Shown in pieces: positions 28,774 through 40,819 of a DNA stretch of 64,000 bases. Origin of the DNA: Symbiodinium natans (lineage: Eukaryota > Sar > Dinophyceae > Suessiales > Symbiodiniaceae); contig CAJNDS010002545.1 in assembly GCA_905221605.1 (NCBI GenBank), forward strand, positions 40,001 to 104,000. Direction: 5' to 3'. Numbering within the stretch: the stretch's first letter is position 1; every line of letters starts with the position of its first letter. The notes beneath the pieces were generated by a model. It saw nothing but the letters and a program-made list of their open reading frames with translations. It searched no databases and was not told the DNA's origin. Both the position numbers and the translations under genes were made by a program.

Positions 28774-29650
28774 CTGCATCACCGATTACGGGTGTAGTGA
28801 ACCCGGGGTTTAGGGTTTAGGGTTGAGGGTTTAGGGTTTAGGGTTTCGGATTTCGGGTTTAGCGTTTAGGGCTTACGTCAAGCTTTTTGTGGTGGAAGGT
28901 TCTGAGGAGGGGTTGAGGAGAAGATTTGCTTAGAGTCTGGGTGTAGTGACCCTGCAAGCCGCGCCGCTCAGCTTGCGTGATTTCTTTTGGAGGTCTCTGG
29001 GTGGGGTAGGGTTCTGGAGAAGACTTGTGCTCAGAGTCTGAAAGGTGAGGAGTTGGCTTGGAGGTTGGTCCATTGGCGTCCTTGGCTGGTCAGGTTTTTG
29101 GGCGTGCCTGAGCCACAGCGAACGTGTTCTTCAAAGTCGCACAGCGCCCTCAATGCTACACCCTGCACCCTAAACCCTGTAAAATTCCAAGCCAGTACAT
29201 CTGATCCTCCTCTCAACTCGAGCGTACAGCGTTGAGAACTGTCCAAACCCCAAGAGGTGGAGGTGGGGCTGGGGAGTGTTCTGCTGAGTTGAGGGTCGAA
29301 GTCAAGTCTTTGGAGAACTAATTCGGCAAGAAGCATATCATTCAGATTCATGTTGAACTACATATCTGTATGTTTTGATGCGTATGAACACACATGAATG
29401 ATGCATATGCATAGTTATTCTTTGTATACGCATATAAGAGAGGCGCCGAAGGTGAATGATGCACTAGGGTTCAGACATAGGGCTTTGTGCTACATTGTTT
29501 CAAAGCCTCTTGTAGCCTTTGCAAGCTGCAGCTGTGGTTTACTTGAATCGAACTGTGAGGAAAGCCTGGCCTTACAACTCAACCTAAAAACTCGGAAAGT
29601 CTTATAACTTCAAAACCCGACGCTCAACCGGAATGAAGCCATCCTAGTAC

Positions 29651-29746
29651 CTGAGACAGCTTCCGTTTGCCGAGCGCCGAGCGTCGCAGGCATCCAGGTG
29701 CATCCTCGATTTGCAACATCGGGCGGTGGGTCTTCGCAATAGTCTG
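29651..29746 (-). CDS. Unassigned minus-strand exon
   Basis: Thirty-two codons starting QTIAKTHRPMLQIEDAPG and ending GKRKLSQ at a GTACTAGG donor; acceptor TTGAAG. No family recognised. It is upstream of kinase B and may be an N-terminal exon of it or the tail of a further gene. Confidence 0.45.
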
Positions 29747-30047
29747 CTTCAAAACGGGAGATCCGAGACTTTAGGGCCAGTACCTTGACGGTGAGCCTAT
29801 GCCTAGAAGCCCTTCGAAATGGGCTTCTTTCAAGCTCGAGCCACTTCTATCCGAAAACCTGCAAACTTTCACTAGCGACGCACTTCCAACGTCTAACCTG
29901 CCTAACAGTACATGTGGAATTCAGGCGTGGTGAGAGGAGGGAGTGCGTGTTGGTTCTGAGCCAGCCCTTACAGCCGTATCTGACGCAAACCCAGATGCTG
30001 GGCCTTGCAGTAAAGCCTCAACCTGGCCCGAGTGTCAGAGTTCACAA

Positions 30048-30215
30048 ACGCCGGGCCCTTCTAGAAAGGTTCAGCTTCAATTCGGGGCAGGGGGGGCCCA
30101 AATACAGAACAACCTCAACTATAGAAATAGAGGCGCCGCAAACTCTGTAGAGTAGCCACCCCTATATAGGCCCCCGAAAGCCTCCAAACCCAAAAAGGCC
30201 CTGAGCTGTCAGCTT
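30048..30215 (+). repeat. Dispersed repeat, copy at 30.1 kb
   Basis: Partner of 40095-40260, same orientation, about 10 kb apart. The following GAGCTGTCAGC segment is a decayed form of the open frame at 40273-40333. Confidence 0.85.
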
Positions 30216-31117
30216 GCGCCGCACGCCAAGTGCCCTGGCAGCATTCTAGGGCAAAATCAGAAAGCACTCGAAGCACTGCAGAATGCTCCGCTTTGCTTTG
30301 ACTTTCTCCCTGGGCTTGTGTCGCAAAAACCGCTGTCAAGCATTCGAAGCATTCGAAGCGCGCAAGATGAGTACCCAAGCCCTTCAACTGGCAGCTCTTT
30401 CGCGCCTATTTTGCAAGTAGTCAAGAAGCAGCAGCGCTCTGCAGCTGCGACTGCACCAGTCCCAGGCTGGCCTCAGAAGAAGGTGAGCCGCTGGTGGAGC
30501 GCGTCCTGTCTCAAGCTTGCTCTTTCGGGTTTAGACTTTTGGTTTCTGGCCACCTACCATCTAAACATGCTTGAAGGCCGTCCTGTCTCTTGCACGCTGC
30601 ATCCCAGCTTGCTCCGACATGGCCGGTCTTGCTCCCCACTGGGCCCAGAACTATGTAGGAGCGAAGAAAGGGTAGCAGGTTGCAAAACAAAACCCTCGGA
30701 GCAATCGAACCCAAAACGCCACAGACTCAGAGCCGAGAACACGCCGAAGTTGAACCAAGTTCTGGACGATGAGCCACGGTTTAGGGATACGGAAACTACA
30801 CACTGCTTATCGATTCTTGCTGAAGCCTGGCGTGCCCTTCCGCGAAAAGCGCTTAACCTCTACACCCGAAATCCCAACGTAAAGCAAAGAACCTTCAATC
30901 CCTACCGTTCAGGGTCTGGTCCCCTGCGTTCGGAAACTCTGACAGGAGTTCATCTGCGACATGATCACTTGTATCCCGCGTTTGCTTGATTTTCAGTGCA
31001 TGGGTAGTTAGCAGCTGGCTGAAGCACTGAGATTTGGCAGAGCTTTCTGGCTTCGACTTGCAGTCCGACTTCCATAGAGTTTGTGTGGAACACAGCTCAA
31101 TGACTCAAGCAAACGAC

Positions 31118-31862
31118 TCAAGGATGCTCAGAGAGATGCTTCACGATCATTTCCATACGCATCTGTTGATGCGGAAAGTTCCTCACTCCCTTCGCCCTTT
31201 GCTCCGCCTCCTTCAGCGCAGCTTGGTTGGCTTTCCGCTGCTTGTCGCGGTAAGTGTTCTGGCGCTTCCGGTCCCGCTCCCGGATGCTCTCCAGCTTCGC
31301 TGCGGCCTACCCAAAACAGGACTTCGCATGGGCAATAAGAAGTGGAGGTTTCCGCACTCCCCACACCTCGTCATCGTCCCGCTCCTTGAGGTCGGCCCTT
31401 TGCTTCTTGAGGCGGGCGCGCTCGGACTGCTTCTTGGCCTTGTGCTCCTTGAACGCGCAAATGATTACTCTAGACATGACATGGGTCGAAACGTCGAGCG
31501 GCCCTGCGTGGGGCCACCCGGCCTTCTCCCACTGCACCGCCTTGGCAAGAAGCCTTTTGTCCTCCTCCGTGCGCTTCTTTGCAGCTGCCTTCGCCTGGCG
31601 AGCAGCTCGCGCCACCTTCCGGTCGGCTGCTTCGGACTCCTTGCCCAGCGTAGACATTATCATAAAACAAGCAATATTCAGCTCCACCTGAGCACTCGGC
31701 CTCACTGCTACACGCGCACAGGTCCTTCGTCGAGCGCGTGGCTGCTCTAGTGCGCCTTTTCGCATGAGGCTCCGGCCAACTCGATGCAGACCCGTGATTG
31801 CGGGATCTCGTCGAGCGCCTTTGGATCGAAGGAGACGAGGCAGTTCACGGCGGCCCACCAAC
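31118..31862 (-). CDS. Lys/Arg/Glu-rich helical protein, last four exons
   Basis: Family not recognised. Four exons join exactly in phase: 31756-31862, 31523-31639, 31367-31447 and 31118-31306, ending in TGA at 31118-31120. The first reads WWAAVNCLVSFDPKALDEI and ends GASCEK at a GC donor; the second is ESEAADRKVARAARQAKAA and then KRTEEDKRLLAKAVQ, GC donor; the third EHKAKKQSERARLKKQRADL and ERDDDE, GT donor; the last starts AAAKLESIRERDRKRQ and ends VKHLSEHP. About 160 residues of highly charged helix, probably coiled-coil, preceded by a more globular segment. The upstream frame stays open to 32367, including TAAASVGSAVGRAATYSADS, so the gene may start further up. Introns are short (60, 75 and 116 bases) and free of telomeric repeats, unlike the kinase genes. 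Basic coiled-coils of this kind occur in ribosome- or RNA-associated proteins, but I cannot assign one. Confidence 0.7.
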
Positions 31863-32367
31863 CTCGACAGAGCTCGCTCTGCTTAAGGACAGAATGTTTT
31901 ACCGTTTGAGAATGACTTGTGCTACATGCTGCAATATCGCCGGAGCACGTGTTCAAGCTCTTTCGCCGCAATGGCAGTGGTGCAGAAGCCAAGCTGTAAT
32001 GGGATGGACTGATTTCAATCTGTCCGTTTCTGGAAGGGAGCGCTGACTGAGCAAGCCAATTCCAGAAAACACGCACGGAATCGGCTGAATACGTTGCCGC
32101 TCGACCCACTGCAGACCCTACTGAAGCTGCAGCTGTTGAAACAGTGCTCAGGGCATCACCAAGGCACGATCCCGCAGAGCATAAGCTCAAAGACCTGAGG
32201 GTCGGAGTCTTCAGGATTTCAGGGTTGCACGCTGGCAGATTCTGGCAAACCCCCCTAAAACAGTTAGATGGTATATAAGCTCTTACTCTTACTCTTAACC
32301 CGCCCTGCACCACACCGCAACCAAACGACTCCTCTGAACCCAACAAAGCCCTAAACCCCGTAATCAC
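31863..32367 (-). CDS. Possible upstream coding part of the charged helical protein
   Basis: The frame of the 31756-31862 exon stays open upstream, with TVSTAAASVGSAVGRAA and SADSVRVFWNWLAQ giving an amphipathic helical stretch around 32040-32170. The region 31880-32020 is less protein-like and may be intron. Start ATG at 32367 is only the first in the open frame. Confidence 0.3.
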
Positions 32368-32399
32368 TCAGAACGGCACCCGGCGGCGGGCCAACAAAG

Positions 32400-35018
32400 C
32401 CTGAGACGCTCGAAGGTTTCACTGCGGCAAACTGCGGCCGAAACCAAAGAACGATCAATGCCCTAAACCCTTACTCTTAACCTGCCGTGCACCACCAACT
32501 ATGACTAACTTGAAAGCCTCTGCAAGCCAGGAAGTCCCATGGAAAATCAGGCCGTAGGGTTTAGGGAGTTCAGGGTTAGGGTTTAGGGTTTAGGGTTTAG
32601 GGTTTAGGGTTCAGGGTTCAGGGTTCAGGGTTTAGGGTCCAGGGTTTAGGGTTTAGGGTTCAGGGTTCAGGGTTTAGGGTTTAGGCTTTAGGGTTCAGGG
32701 TTCAGGGTTTAGGGTCCAGGGTTTAGGGTTCAGGGTTTAGGGTTCAGGGTTTAGGGTTCAGGGTTTAGGGTTCAGGGTTCAGGGTTTAGGGTTTAGGAAC
32801 CTTTCAAAGGGAACCCTTTAGGGGAACCACTCAGCGGCTACGATTCTGGATCCCACGGGTCTGAAGTATCAAAGCCTCTGAGCTCCCAAAGCCATAACCC
32901 CCCTTTAACGCAATTAGGGTTTAGGGGGTTTAGGGTGTAGGGTTTCAGGGTTTTAGGGTTTTAGGGTTTTAGGGTTTTAGGGTTTTAGGGTTTTAGGGTT
33001 CAGGGTTTATAAGGTTTAGGGTTTAGGGTTCAAGGTTTAAAGTTCAGGCTTAAACCCTAAACCCCCACAGTTCTCGTCAATAAGCCTCACTAACCTAAAC
33101 CCTTACTCTTAACCTGACCTGTGTCAGCCCGGCACTGAAAGACTCCTATGAGCCTTTGAGACGCCTAAAACCCGCAATGTCTCAGAACGGCGCCCGGAGG
33201 GGGCCCGGCAGCCTGCTCTCCAGGTTATAGGTTTAGGGCTCAGGTGTTTTGAAAGCTCAGAGTTCCGACTTTTTGTGTGTTTAGGTGGCTTAGAATGGGT
33301 TCAGAGAACTTAAACGCGAACCTACTAAACCCATAAACCCGAAATCCAGAACTGCAGGTCTCGCTTGAGTCATTGCATTGTGCCCCGGGCCTTCTTTTGA
33401 AACGCCGCTGGCGTGCAAAACTATAGCGCCCCGATAACTCTCCAGCAGTCCAGGAACGCATAGAACAGTGCCAAACATCCAACACCCAAACTTGCATAAT
33501 CCTTGAACCCAAGAAAGGGTCCCGAAACCCTATAGGCCCTGAACAAAAAATATTCGAAAAAACGCCGTCCCAAAAACGCTTGAATAAACACCATGTTGGG
33601 TCTCTTGAAACTGCTTGGACGACGCGCCTCGCCCGCATTGCCCTCCTGAGCATCACTGTCCTGGGTGACGCAAGGACTTAGGGTTCAGGGTACGCTGGTA
33701 TCACCCTAAACCCAACACCCTAAACCGAAAACCCAATACCCTAAACCCTAAACCCATGTAAACTCGAAAACCCTACACCCCCAACCCGAAGCCCCATCCC
33801 CAACGAGTTGGCCGTCATCTCGCAACATCCCCAACCTCCTACACTGGGGGTTGGGGTTTAGGGTTTAGGGTTTAGGGTTTAGGGTTTAGGGTTTAGGGTT
33901 TAGGGTTTAGGGTTTAGGGTTTAGGGTTTAGGGTTTAGGGTTTAGGGGTCCAAGTTTAGGGGTCCAACACAGAATCCCGGATACGCTGCCTGCTCCTCCG
34001 GCATATCGTCTTGCGGCGCCTGACGCGTGTTCTTTGATCGTATTACGATAAGGGTTGAGGGTTCAAGGTGTTGGGACGGGCTTAGGGTTTGGGTAGGGGT
34101 CGGTGTAAGTTAGAGCCCCTAAACCCCTAAAGTTCTTCACAGCCAACAACCCTGAACGCCTAAACCCTGAAGACCTAAACCCTAAACCCTAAATCCCTCA
34201 ACCCCAAAACCTGAACCCTAAACCCTAACAGCGTGGGACTTCTTCGTCTCAATGATGTGCACTTTTCGCACAGGTTTTATTACATTTTGGGTTTTAATTA
34301 TCTTAAAAGGGGTAAGAAGTCCATCAGGTAAGAGGGCTAAACTTATTTTGCATGCTTTCGGGTTTATGATTTTTTTTTGTGATTTTGAATTTTGTACGGG
34401 ATTTGACTACATTTTCAATGCATATATTTTGTGGGCTAGTTTTTGTGATCATGACTTGTTGATATCTGTTATTCTGGGGTCTAGGGGGGTTTGGGGTGTT
34501 CTGCGTAGCAAAGCCATTCTTTTGGCCCGGCTGGCAGTGGCAGTAGTAGCGCCGAATTGGCTTACAGTTTAGGTTTCAGGGTTTAGGATACAAGGGCTGA
34601 GAATTTGGTGGCTTAGGATTCGGAATGCTCATGGGGATTTAACGGGCAGGGGTCGGTGTAAGTAACACTAAGGTAAGACCCCGGATTCTAAGGCGGTATA
34701 ATGTTGTGCACTTGCTGTCAACATATGTCTGAGTGTCCAACGAACTTGCTTGTCAGGAAGGACTCGATTGTGCTGACCTCAGCTGCAATAGCAACCGGCA
34801 CCGAGATCTACTCGGGAAGCCTTATGCAGTCGCCATAAGGTAAAGCACGACACCACCCACAAGAAGGTCTGAGCAGCCTACTCGAGAGCTCAGGCCGTCC
34901 ATTTGTGCGTCCTACACCCGCGGATGGGCAACATGCTGAATGAATGCAGCATGGATAGATGGTCTAACGAGTTAGTGCTCTTGTGCATGCATCGGTGCGA
35001 ACGCTGGTGCACGTGCAT
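32400..35018. other. Repeat-rich stretch without a clear gene
   Basis: Telomere-like blocks, an AT-rich plus-strand frame at 34252-34572 with hydrophobic character (low complexity, not convincing), and minus frame 33240-33656 without motifs. Confidence 0.6.
32556..33060 (+). repeat. Mixed TTTAGGG/TTCAGGG array and TTTTAGGG block
   Basis: 32571-32796 alternates TTTAGGG with TTCAGGG; 32941-33005 has a run of TTTTAGGG octamers. The two blocks are separated by about 110 unique bases. Confidence 0.93.
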
Positions 35019-38000
35019 GAATCTGTCCAGGGAAATCGGCTCAAGTTAGCTCAAGGCTTGGGATATACAGGGGCCCTTCAAGGTGAAGTCTTGCGCACCC
35101 GTTTTGGAGTGAGGTGCTTGGCTGGGTCACAATGTTTGTATGCATCACTTGGCTCTGGTTAGTGCCCGCATCAAGACATTGCAACGAAGCCATCCTTTCA
35201 AATGCAAGACGTGTAGAAATTGCGACGAAACCTTCCTCAGGAGTCCCAAACGTGCAGACATTGCAACGAAGCCATCCTTTCAAATGCAAGACGTCTAGAA
35301 ATTGCAACGAAACCTTCCTCAGGAGACCCAAACGTACAGACATTGCAACGAAGCCATCCTTTCAAATGCAAGACGTGTAGAAATTGCAACGAAACCTTCC
35401 TCAGGAGTCCCAAACGTGCAGACATTGCAACGAAGCCATCCTTTCAAAGGCAAGACGTGTAGAAATTGCAACGAAACCTTCCTCAGGAGTCCCAAACGTG
35501 CAGACATTGCAACGAAGCCATCCTTCCAAATGCAAGACGTGTAGAAATTGCAACGAAACCTTCCTCAGGAATCCCAAACGTACAGACATTGCAACGAAGC
35601 CATCCTTTCAAGTGCAAGACGCGTAGAAATTGCAACGAAACCTTCCTCAGGAGTCCCAAACGTACAGACATTGCAACGAAGCCATTCTTTCAAATGCAAG
35701 AAGTGTAGAAATTGCAACGAAACCTTCCTCAGGAGCCCCAAACGTGCAGACGTTGCAACGAAACCATCCTTTCAAATGCAAGAAGTGTAGAAATTGCAAC
35801 GAAACCTTCCTCAGGAGTCCCAAACGTGCAGACATTGCAATGAAGCCATCCTTTCAAAGGCAAGACGTGTAGAAATTGCAACGAAACCTTCCCCAGGAGT
35901 CCCAAACGTGCAGGCATTGCAACGAAGCCATCCTTTCAAATGCAAGACGTGTAGAAATTGCAGCGAAACCTTCCTCAGGAATCCCAAACGTACAGACATT
36001 GCAACGAAGCCATCCTTTCAAATGCAAGACGTCTAGAAATTGCAACGAAACCTGCCTCAGGAGCCCCAAACGTGCAGACATTGCAACGAAACCATCCTTT
36101 CAAATGCAAGAAGTGTAGAAACTGCAACGAAACCTTCCTCAGGAGTCCCAAGCGTGCAGACATTGCAACGAAGCCATCCTTTCAAATGCAAGACGTGTAG
36201 AAATTGCAACGAAACCTTCCTCAGGAGTCCCAAACGTACAGACATTGCAACGAAGCCATCCTTTCAAATGCAAGACGTGTAGAAATTGCAACGAAACCTT
36301 CCTCAGGAGTCCCAAACGTGCAGACATTGCAACGAAGCCATCCTTTCAAATGCAAGACGTCTAGAAATTGCAACGAAACCTGCCTCAGGAGCCCCAAACG
36401 TGCAGACGTTGCAACGAAACCATCCTTTCAAATGGAAGAAGTGTAGAAATTGCAACGAAACCTTCCTCAGGAGTCCCAAGCGTGCAGACATTGCAACGAA
36501 GCCATCCTTTCAAATGCAGGACGTGTAGAAATTGCGACGAAACCTTCCTCAGGAGTCCCAAACGTACAGACATTGCAACGAAGCCATCCTTTCAAATGCA
36601 AGACGCGTAGAAATTGCAACGAAACCTTCCTCAGGAGTCCCAAACGTACAGACATTGCAACGAAGCCATCCTTTCAAATGCAAGAAGTGTAGAAATTGCA
36701 ACGAAACCTTCCTCAGCAGTCCCAAACGTGCAGACATTGCAACGAAGCCATCCTTTCAAATGCAAGACGTGTAGAAATTGCAACGAAACCTTCCTCAGGA
36801 GTCCCAAACGTGCAGACATTGCAACGAAGCCATCCTTTCAAATGCAAGAAGTGTAGAAATTGCAACGAAACCTTCCTCAGGAGTCCCAAGCGTGCAAACA
36901 TTGCAACAAAGCCATCCTTTCAAATGCAAGACGTGTAGAAATGACAACGGAAGCTTCCTCAGGACTCCCAAACGTGCAGACATTGCAACGAAACCATCCT
37001 TTCAACTGCAAGACGTGTAGAAATTGCAACGAAACCTTCCTCAGGAGTCCCAAACGTGCAGACATTGCAACGAAGCCATCCTTTCAAATGCAAGACGTGT
37101 AGAAATGCAAAGAAACCTTCCTCAGGAGTCCCAAACGTGCAGACATTGCAACGAAGCCATCCTTTCAAATGCAAGACGTGTAAAAATTGCAACGAAACCT
37201 ACCTCAGGAGTCTCAAACGTGCAGACATTGCAACGAAGCCATCCTTTCAAATGCAAGACGCGTAAAAATTGCAACGAAACCTTCCTCAGGAGTCCCAAAC
37301 GTACAGACATTGCAACGAAGCCATCCTTCCAAATGCAAGACGTGTAGAAATTGCAACGAAACCTTCCTCAGGAGTCCCAAACGTGCAGACATTGCAACGA
37401 AGCCATCCTTTCAAATGCAAGACGTGTAGAAATGACAACGGAAGCTTCCTCAGGACTCCCAAGCGTGCAGACATTGCAACGAAGCCATGCTTTCAACTGC
37501 AAAACGTGTAGAAATTGCAACGAAACCTTCCTCAGGAGTCCCAAACGTACAGACATTGCAACGAAGCCATCCTTTCAAATGCAAGAAGTGTAGAAATTGC
37601 AACGAAACCTTCCTCAGGAGTCTCAAACGTGAAGACATTGCAACGAAGCCATCCTTTCAAATGCAAGACGTGTAGAAATTGCAACGAAACCTTCCTCAGG
37701 AGTCCCAAACGTACAGACATTGCAACGAAGCCATCCTTTCAAATGCAAGACATGTAGAAATTGCAACGAAACCTTCCTCAGGAGTCCCAAACGTGCAGAC
37801 ATTGCAACGAAGCCATCCTTTCAAATGCAAGACGTGTAGAAACTGCAACGAAACCTACCTCAAGAGTCCCAAGCATGCAGACATTGCAACGAAGCCATCC
37901 TTTCAAATGCAAGACGTGTAGAAATTGCAACGAAACCTTCCTCAGGAGTCCCAAGCGTGCAGACATTGCAACGAAGCCATCCTTTCAAATGCAAGAAGTG

Positions 38001-39065
38001 TAGAAATTGCCACGAAACCTACCTCAGGAGTCTCAAGCGTGCAGACATTGCAACGAAGACATCCTTGCAAATGCAAGACGTGTAGAAATTGCAACGAAAC
38101 CTTCCTCAGCAGTCCCAAACGTGCAGACATTGCAACGAAGCCATCCTTTCAAATGCAAGACGTGTAGAAATGCAAAGAAACCTTCCTCAGGAGTCCCAAA
38201 CGTGCAGACATTGCAACGAAGCCATCCTTTCAAATGCAAGACGTGTAGAAATGCAAAGAAACCTTCCTCAGGAGCCCCAAACGTGCAGACATTGCAACGA
38301 AGCCATCCTTTCAAATGCAAGACGTGTAGAAATGACAACGGAAGCTTCCTCAGGAGTCCCAAGACGAAGCCATGCTTTCAACTGCAAAACGTGTAGAAAT
38401 TGCAACGAAACCTTCCTCAGGAGTCCCAAACGTGCAGACATTGCAACGAGGCCTTTCAAATGCAAGACGTGTGAAGTTGTCTGCTTCCTGATCTTGCGTT
38501 GAAGGAAGGTTTAACTAGCTTTTTCCAGTCTCGATGAACATGAGATGGATGTGACACCTCGGACCCACCCAGCTTGGGGAGGGGAGTTTGGCATACAAGG
38601 CAGGGAGGAGGAGCAATGTATGAGCATAGGCGTTTCGGGGACACACTGGGACATGATGACAGGTGCAACCCTTGCCTGCGCAGCAAGTGCCGCTCTGACC
38701 TGAATCAAAGCCGCCGAGTTTGAGGGTTTATAGGGTCCTAAGCTAAACGAAGCTCCATCGCATCGCCTTTGCAAAGTATCTGTGAACACTGAAACTTGGG
38801 CGGCTGCGAATTGCACGAAGCGGGACAGCAACATCTTGACCTGCCGTATGCAGGATTTGCAAATTCGGCGGGTGTTGTAGGGCTTCGTTTTGGCCAAAAG
38901 CGACTTCGCTGGTGAAACAAAATTCGACTTGGCAACCGTTTTTCAAGGATGAGCAAGGGGATACCCTCCTGGTGCCAGTGGTCCCGATGGTGGATGGATT
39001 TCCCCATAACGGCACAAAACGGCCGTGTCTGACGGGATTCGCTGCCGTGAAAGCGTGCGCATCAT
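35019..39065 (+). repeat. Segmental duplication, copy 1 (carries the satellite)
   Basis: The left flank 35019-35176 (from GAATCTGTCCAG to CATCAAGACA) and right flank 38474-39065 (from TTGTCTGCTTCC to GCTGCCGTGAA) together match 39319-40092 with point differences. Copy 1 has the 82-base array between the flanks. No convincing gene in either flank. Confidence 0.9.
35177..38473 (+). repeat. Satellite array, about forty 82-base units, each a 41+41 dimer
   Basis: The period is 82 bases throughout. Each unit is two related 41-base halves: one begins CATTGCAACGAAGCCATCC and ends ACGTGTAGA, the other begins AATTGCAACGAAACCTTCC and ends ACGTGCAGA. Units differ by a few substitutions; several carry the pair of variants AAGAAGTG, and some near 36940, 37110, 37430 and 38170-38340 carry small changes in the ATTGCAACG segment. 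Because 82 is not divisible by three, every frame is read in rotation and ends at the TAG of GTGTAG once per 246 bases, so the many 62- and 80-residue open frames here are by-products. Confidence 0.97.
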
Positions 39066-39318
39066 TTGGGGGCTTTTCTTGTCGTTAAAAAAAGCTTTAG
39101 CATAGAGAAGGTTCTGAAAAGGCTTAGCGTGGGTCCCTATGTAGGGTTTCACTGGCGGGTTGCTAGCGCCTTTGTGCTTTGGAGAGATGTTGCACCTGCA
39201 TGTTTTGGTCAGACGTTGGGGCTTCACAGCCAGGACCCACAGTCGCACACCAGAGCGGCCGGGAGGTGGGGGTGGGGCTGGGGAGTGTTATGTTGAGTTT
39301 GGACGCTTTATAAAGGGT

Positions 39319-40092
39319 TTGAATCTGTCCAGAAAAATCGGCTCAAATTAGCTCAAAGGCCTGGGATCTACAGAGGCCCTTCAAGGTGAAGTCTTGCACA
39401 CCCGTTTTGGAGCGAGGCGCTTGGCTGGGGAACAATGTTTGTATGCATCACTTGGCTCTGGTTAGTGCCCGCGTCAAGACAACTGCTGCTTCCGGATCTT
39501 GCGTCGAAGGAAGGTTTAACTATATTTTCACAGTCTCGAGGAACATGAGATGGACCCCTCGCAGACCCTCACAGCTTTGGGGGAGTTTGGTACAGAAGCA
39601 AGGGAGGAGGAGCAATGTGTGAGTCTAAGCGTTTCTGGCACACGAACCACTGGCACATGATGACAGGCGCAGCCCTTGCCTGAAGAGCCAATGCTGCTCT
39701 CGCCTGAATCCAAGCCGCCGAATTTGAGGGTTTAGGGTCTCAAGCTAAACGAAGCTCCATCGCATTGCCTTTGCAAAGACTACAAATTCCAGCAATCAAA
39801 GCATGCGTTCTCGCCAGAGGTCTGTGAGCACTGAAACTTGGGCAGCTGCAAATTCCGCGAAGCGTGCAAGTAAGAACATGACCTGTCGCGTGCAGGATTT
39901 GCAAATTCGGCGGGCGCTGCGGGGCTTCGTTTTGGCCAAAAGAGACTTCGCTGGTGAAGCAAACGGTTTTTCAAGGATGAGCAAAGGAAATACCCTCCTG
40001 GCGACAGGGTCCCGACGGTGGATGGAAATCCAAGCGTGTCGACCATAACGCTACAACACGGCCAAGTCTAACGCGATTCGCTGCCGTGAAGA
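39319..40092 (+). repeat. Segmental duplication, copy 2 (no satellite)
   Basis: Begins GAATCTGTCCAGAAAAATCG and passes from CGTCAAGACA directly to ACTGCTGCTTCC at about 39480, the exact place where copy 1 holds the satellite. Copy 2 also has about 40 extra bases near 39779-39820 (CAAATTCCAGCAATC). Confidence 0.9.
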
Positions 40093-40094
40093 GT

Positions 40095-40260
40095 TCCCAA
40101 GCCCCGGGCCTGTCTAGAAAGGTTCAGCTTCAATTCGGGGCGGGCGGGCCCACGTGCAGAACAACTCCTATAACTATAGAAATAGAGGCGCCACAAACTG
40201 TAGAGGGGCCACCCCTATAGGCCCCAAAAGCCTCCAAACCCTACAGTTTCCTGAAACCAA
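40095..40260 (+). repeat. Dispersed repeat, copy at 40.1 kb
   Basis: Contains CTAGAAAGGTTCAGCTTCAA, AGAAATAGAGGCGCC and AAAGCCTCCAAACCC in the same order as 30050-30200. The downstream AGCTGTC segment is shared as well. Confidence 0.85.
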
Positions 40261-40272
40261 AACCTCGCTGAG

Positions 40273-40600
40273 CTGTCCGCACGCCTGTCGGCGGACCAGG
40301 AGCGGCAGGTGCTGAATGCCCACTTCGCGGACGGCTGATGCCTCCGACTATCGTGGGATAACGAGAACATGCGAACTTTCACTTGCAATCTCTTTGGCAT
40401 ATGATTACAATAAGCTTGTTTTACGATCCTTTCTTACACTGACAGAAGCTGCTGGACAACACATGCCTGGAGTCCAAAGGCGCGTCGGTGGCGGGGCATC
40501 TGGCGGTGACGGCGCGGGAGGACGCATGTTGGAAACTGAGGTGCATAAGAGCATCGACGGATCTGAGATCAACATGCGAGCTTTGCTTTCTGCTTCCACT
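40273..40600 (+). CDS. Possible two-exon plus-strand gene fragment
   Basis: First block 40273-40333 reads LSARLSADQERQVLNAHFAD with a GC donor in phase 1. A second block starting at 40446 after ACAG continues in phase as AAGQHMPGVQRRVGGGASGG and later TEVHKSIDGSEINMRALL; a different frame of the same block reads KLLDNTCLESKGASVAGHL. The frame cannot be chosen without transcripts. One of the few plus-strand candidates. Confidence 0.3.
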
Positions 40601-40819
40601 TCGTACCCCGTCATGTCAATATCGCCAACATCCCCCTGCATCTCTGCAGCCGCAGGAACGGCAGTCCTCCGGGTGCTGACTCCGCGGCTTCTTAGACCTC
40701 CGAGAACATCCGAAAGCACCGTTTCGCACCACTGCACCACAAGTAAGGGTTGCCGGAAAAATATGCTTTCGCGCGGAAGTAGCAACCGACAGCGAAACAA
40801 AAAACCTTAACTTACCGAA

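Noticed and set aside
34252-34572. Hydrophobic 106-residue plus-strand frame
   Set aside because: AT-rich, T-biased low complexity; hydrophobicity follows from base composition.
35041-38502. Dozens of overlapping 62- to 137-residue frames, some with Cys-x2-Cys patterns resembling zinc fingers (FKCKTCRNCNETF)
   Set aside because: By-products of an 82-base repeat read in rotating frames; the Cys pattern does not continue as a finger array because each unit shifts frame and meets a TAG.
35019-40092. CRISPR array
   Set aside because: The 82-base units are contiguous and wholly repetitive, without unique spacers, and the DNA is eukaryotic.
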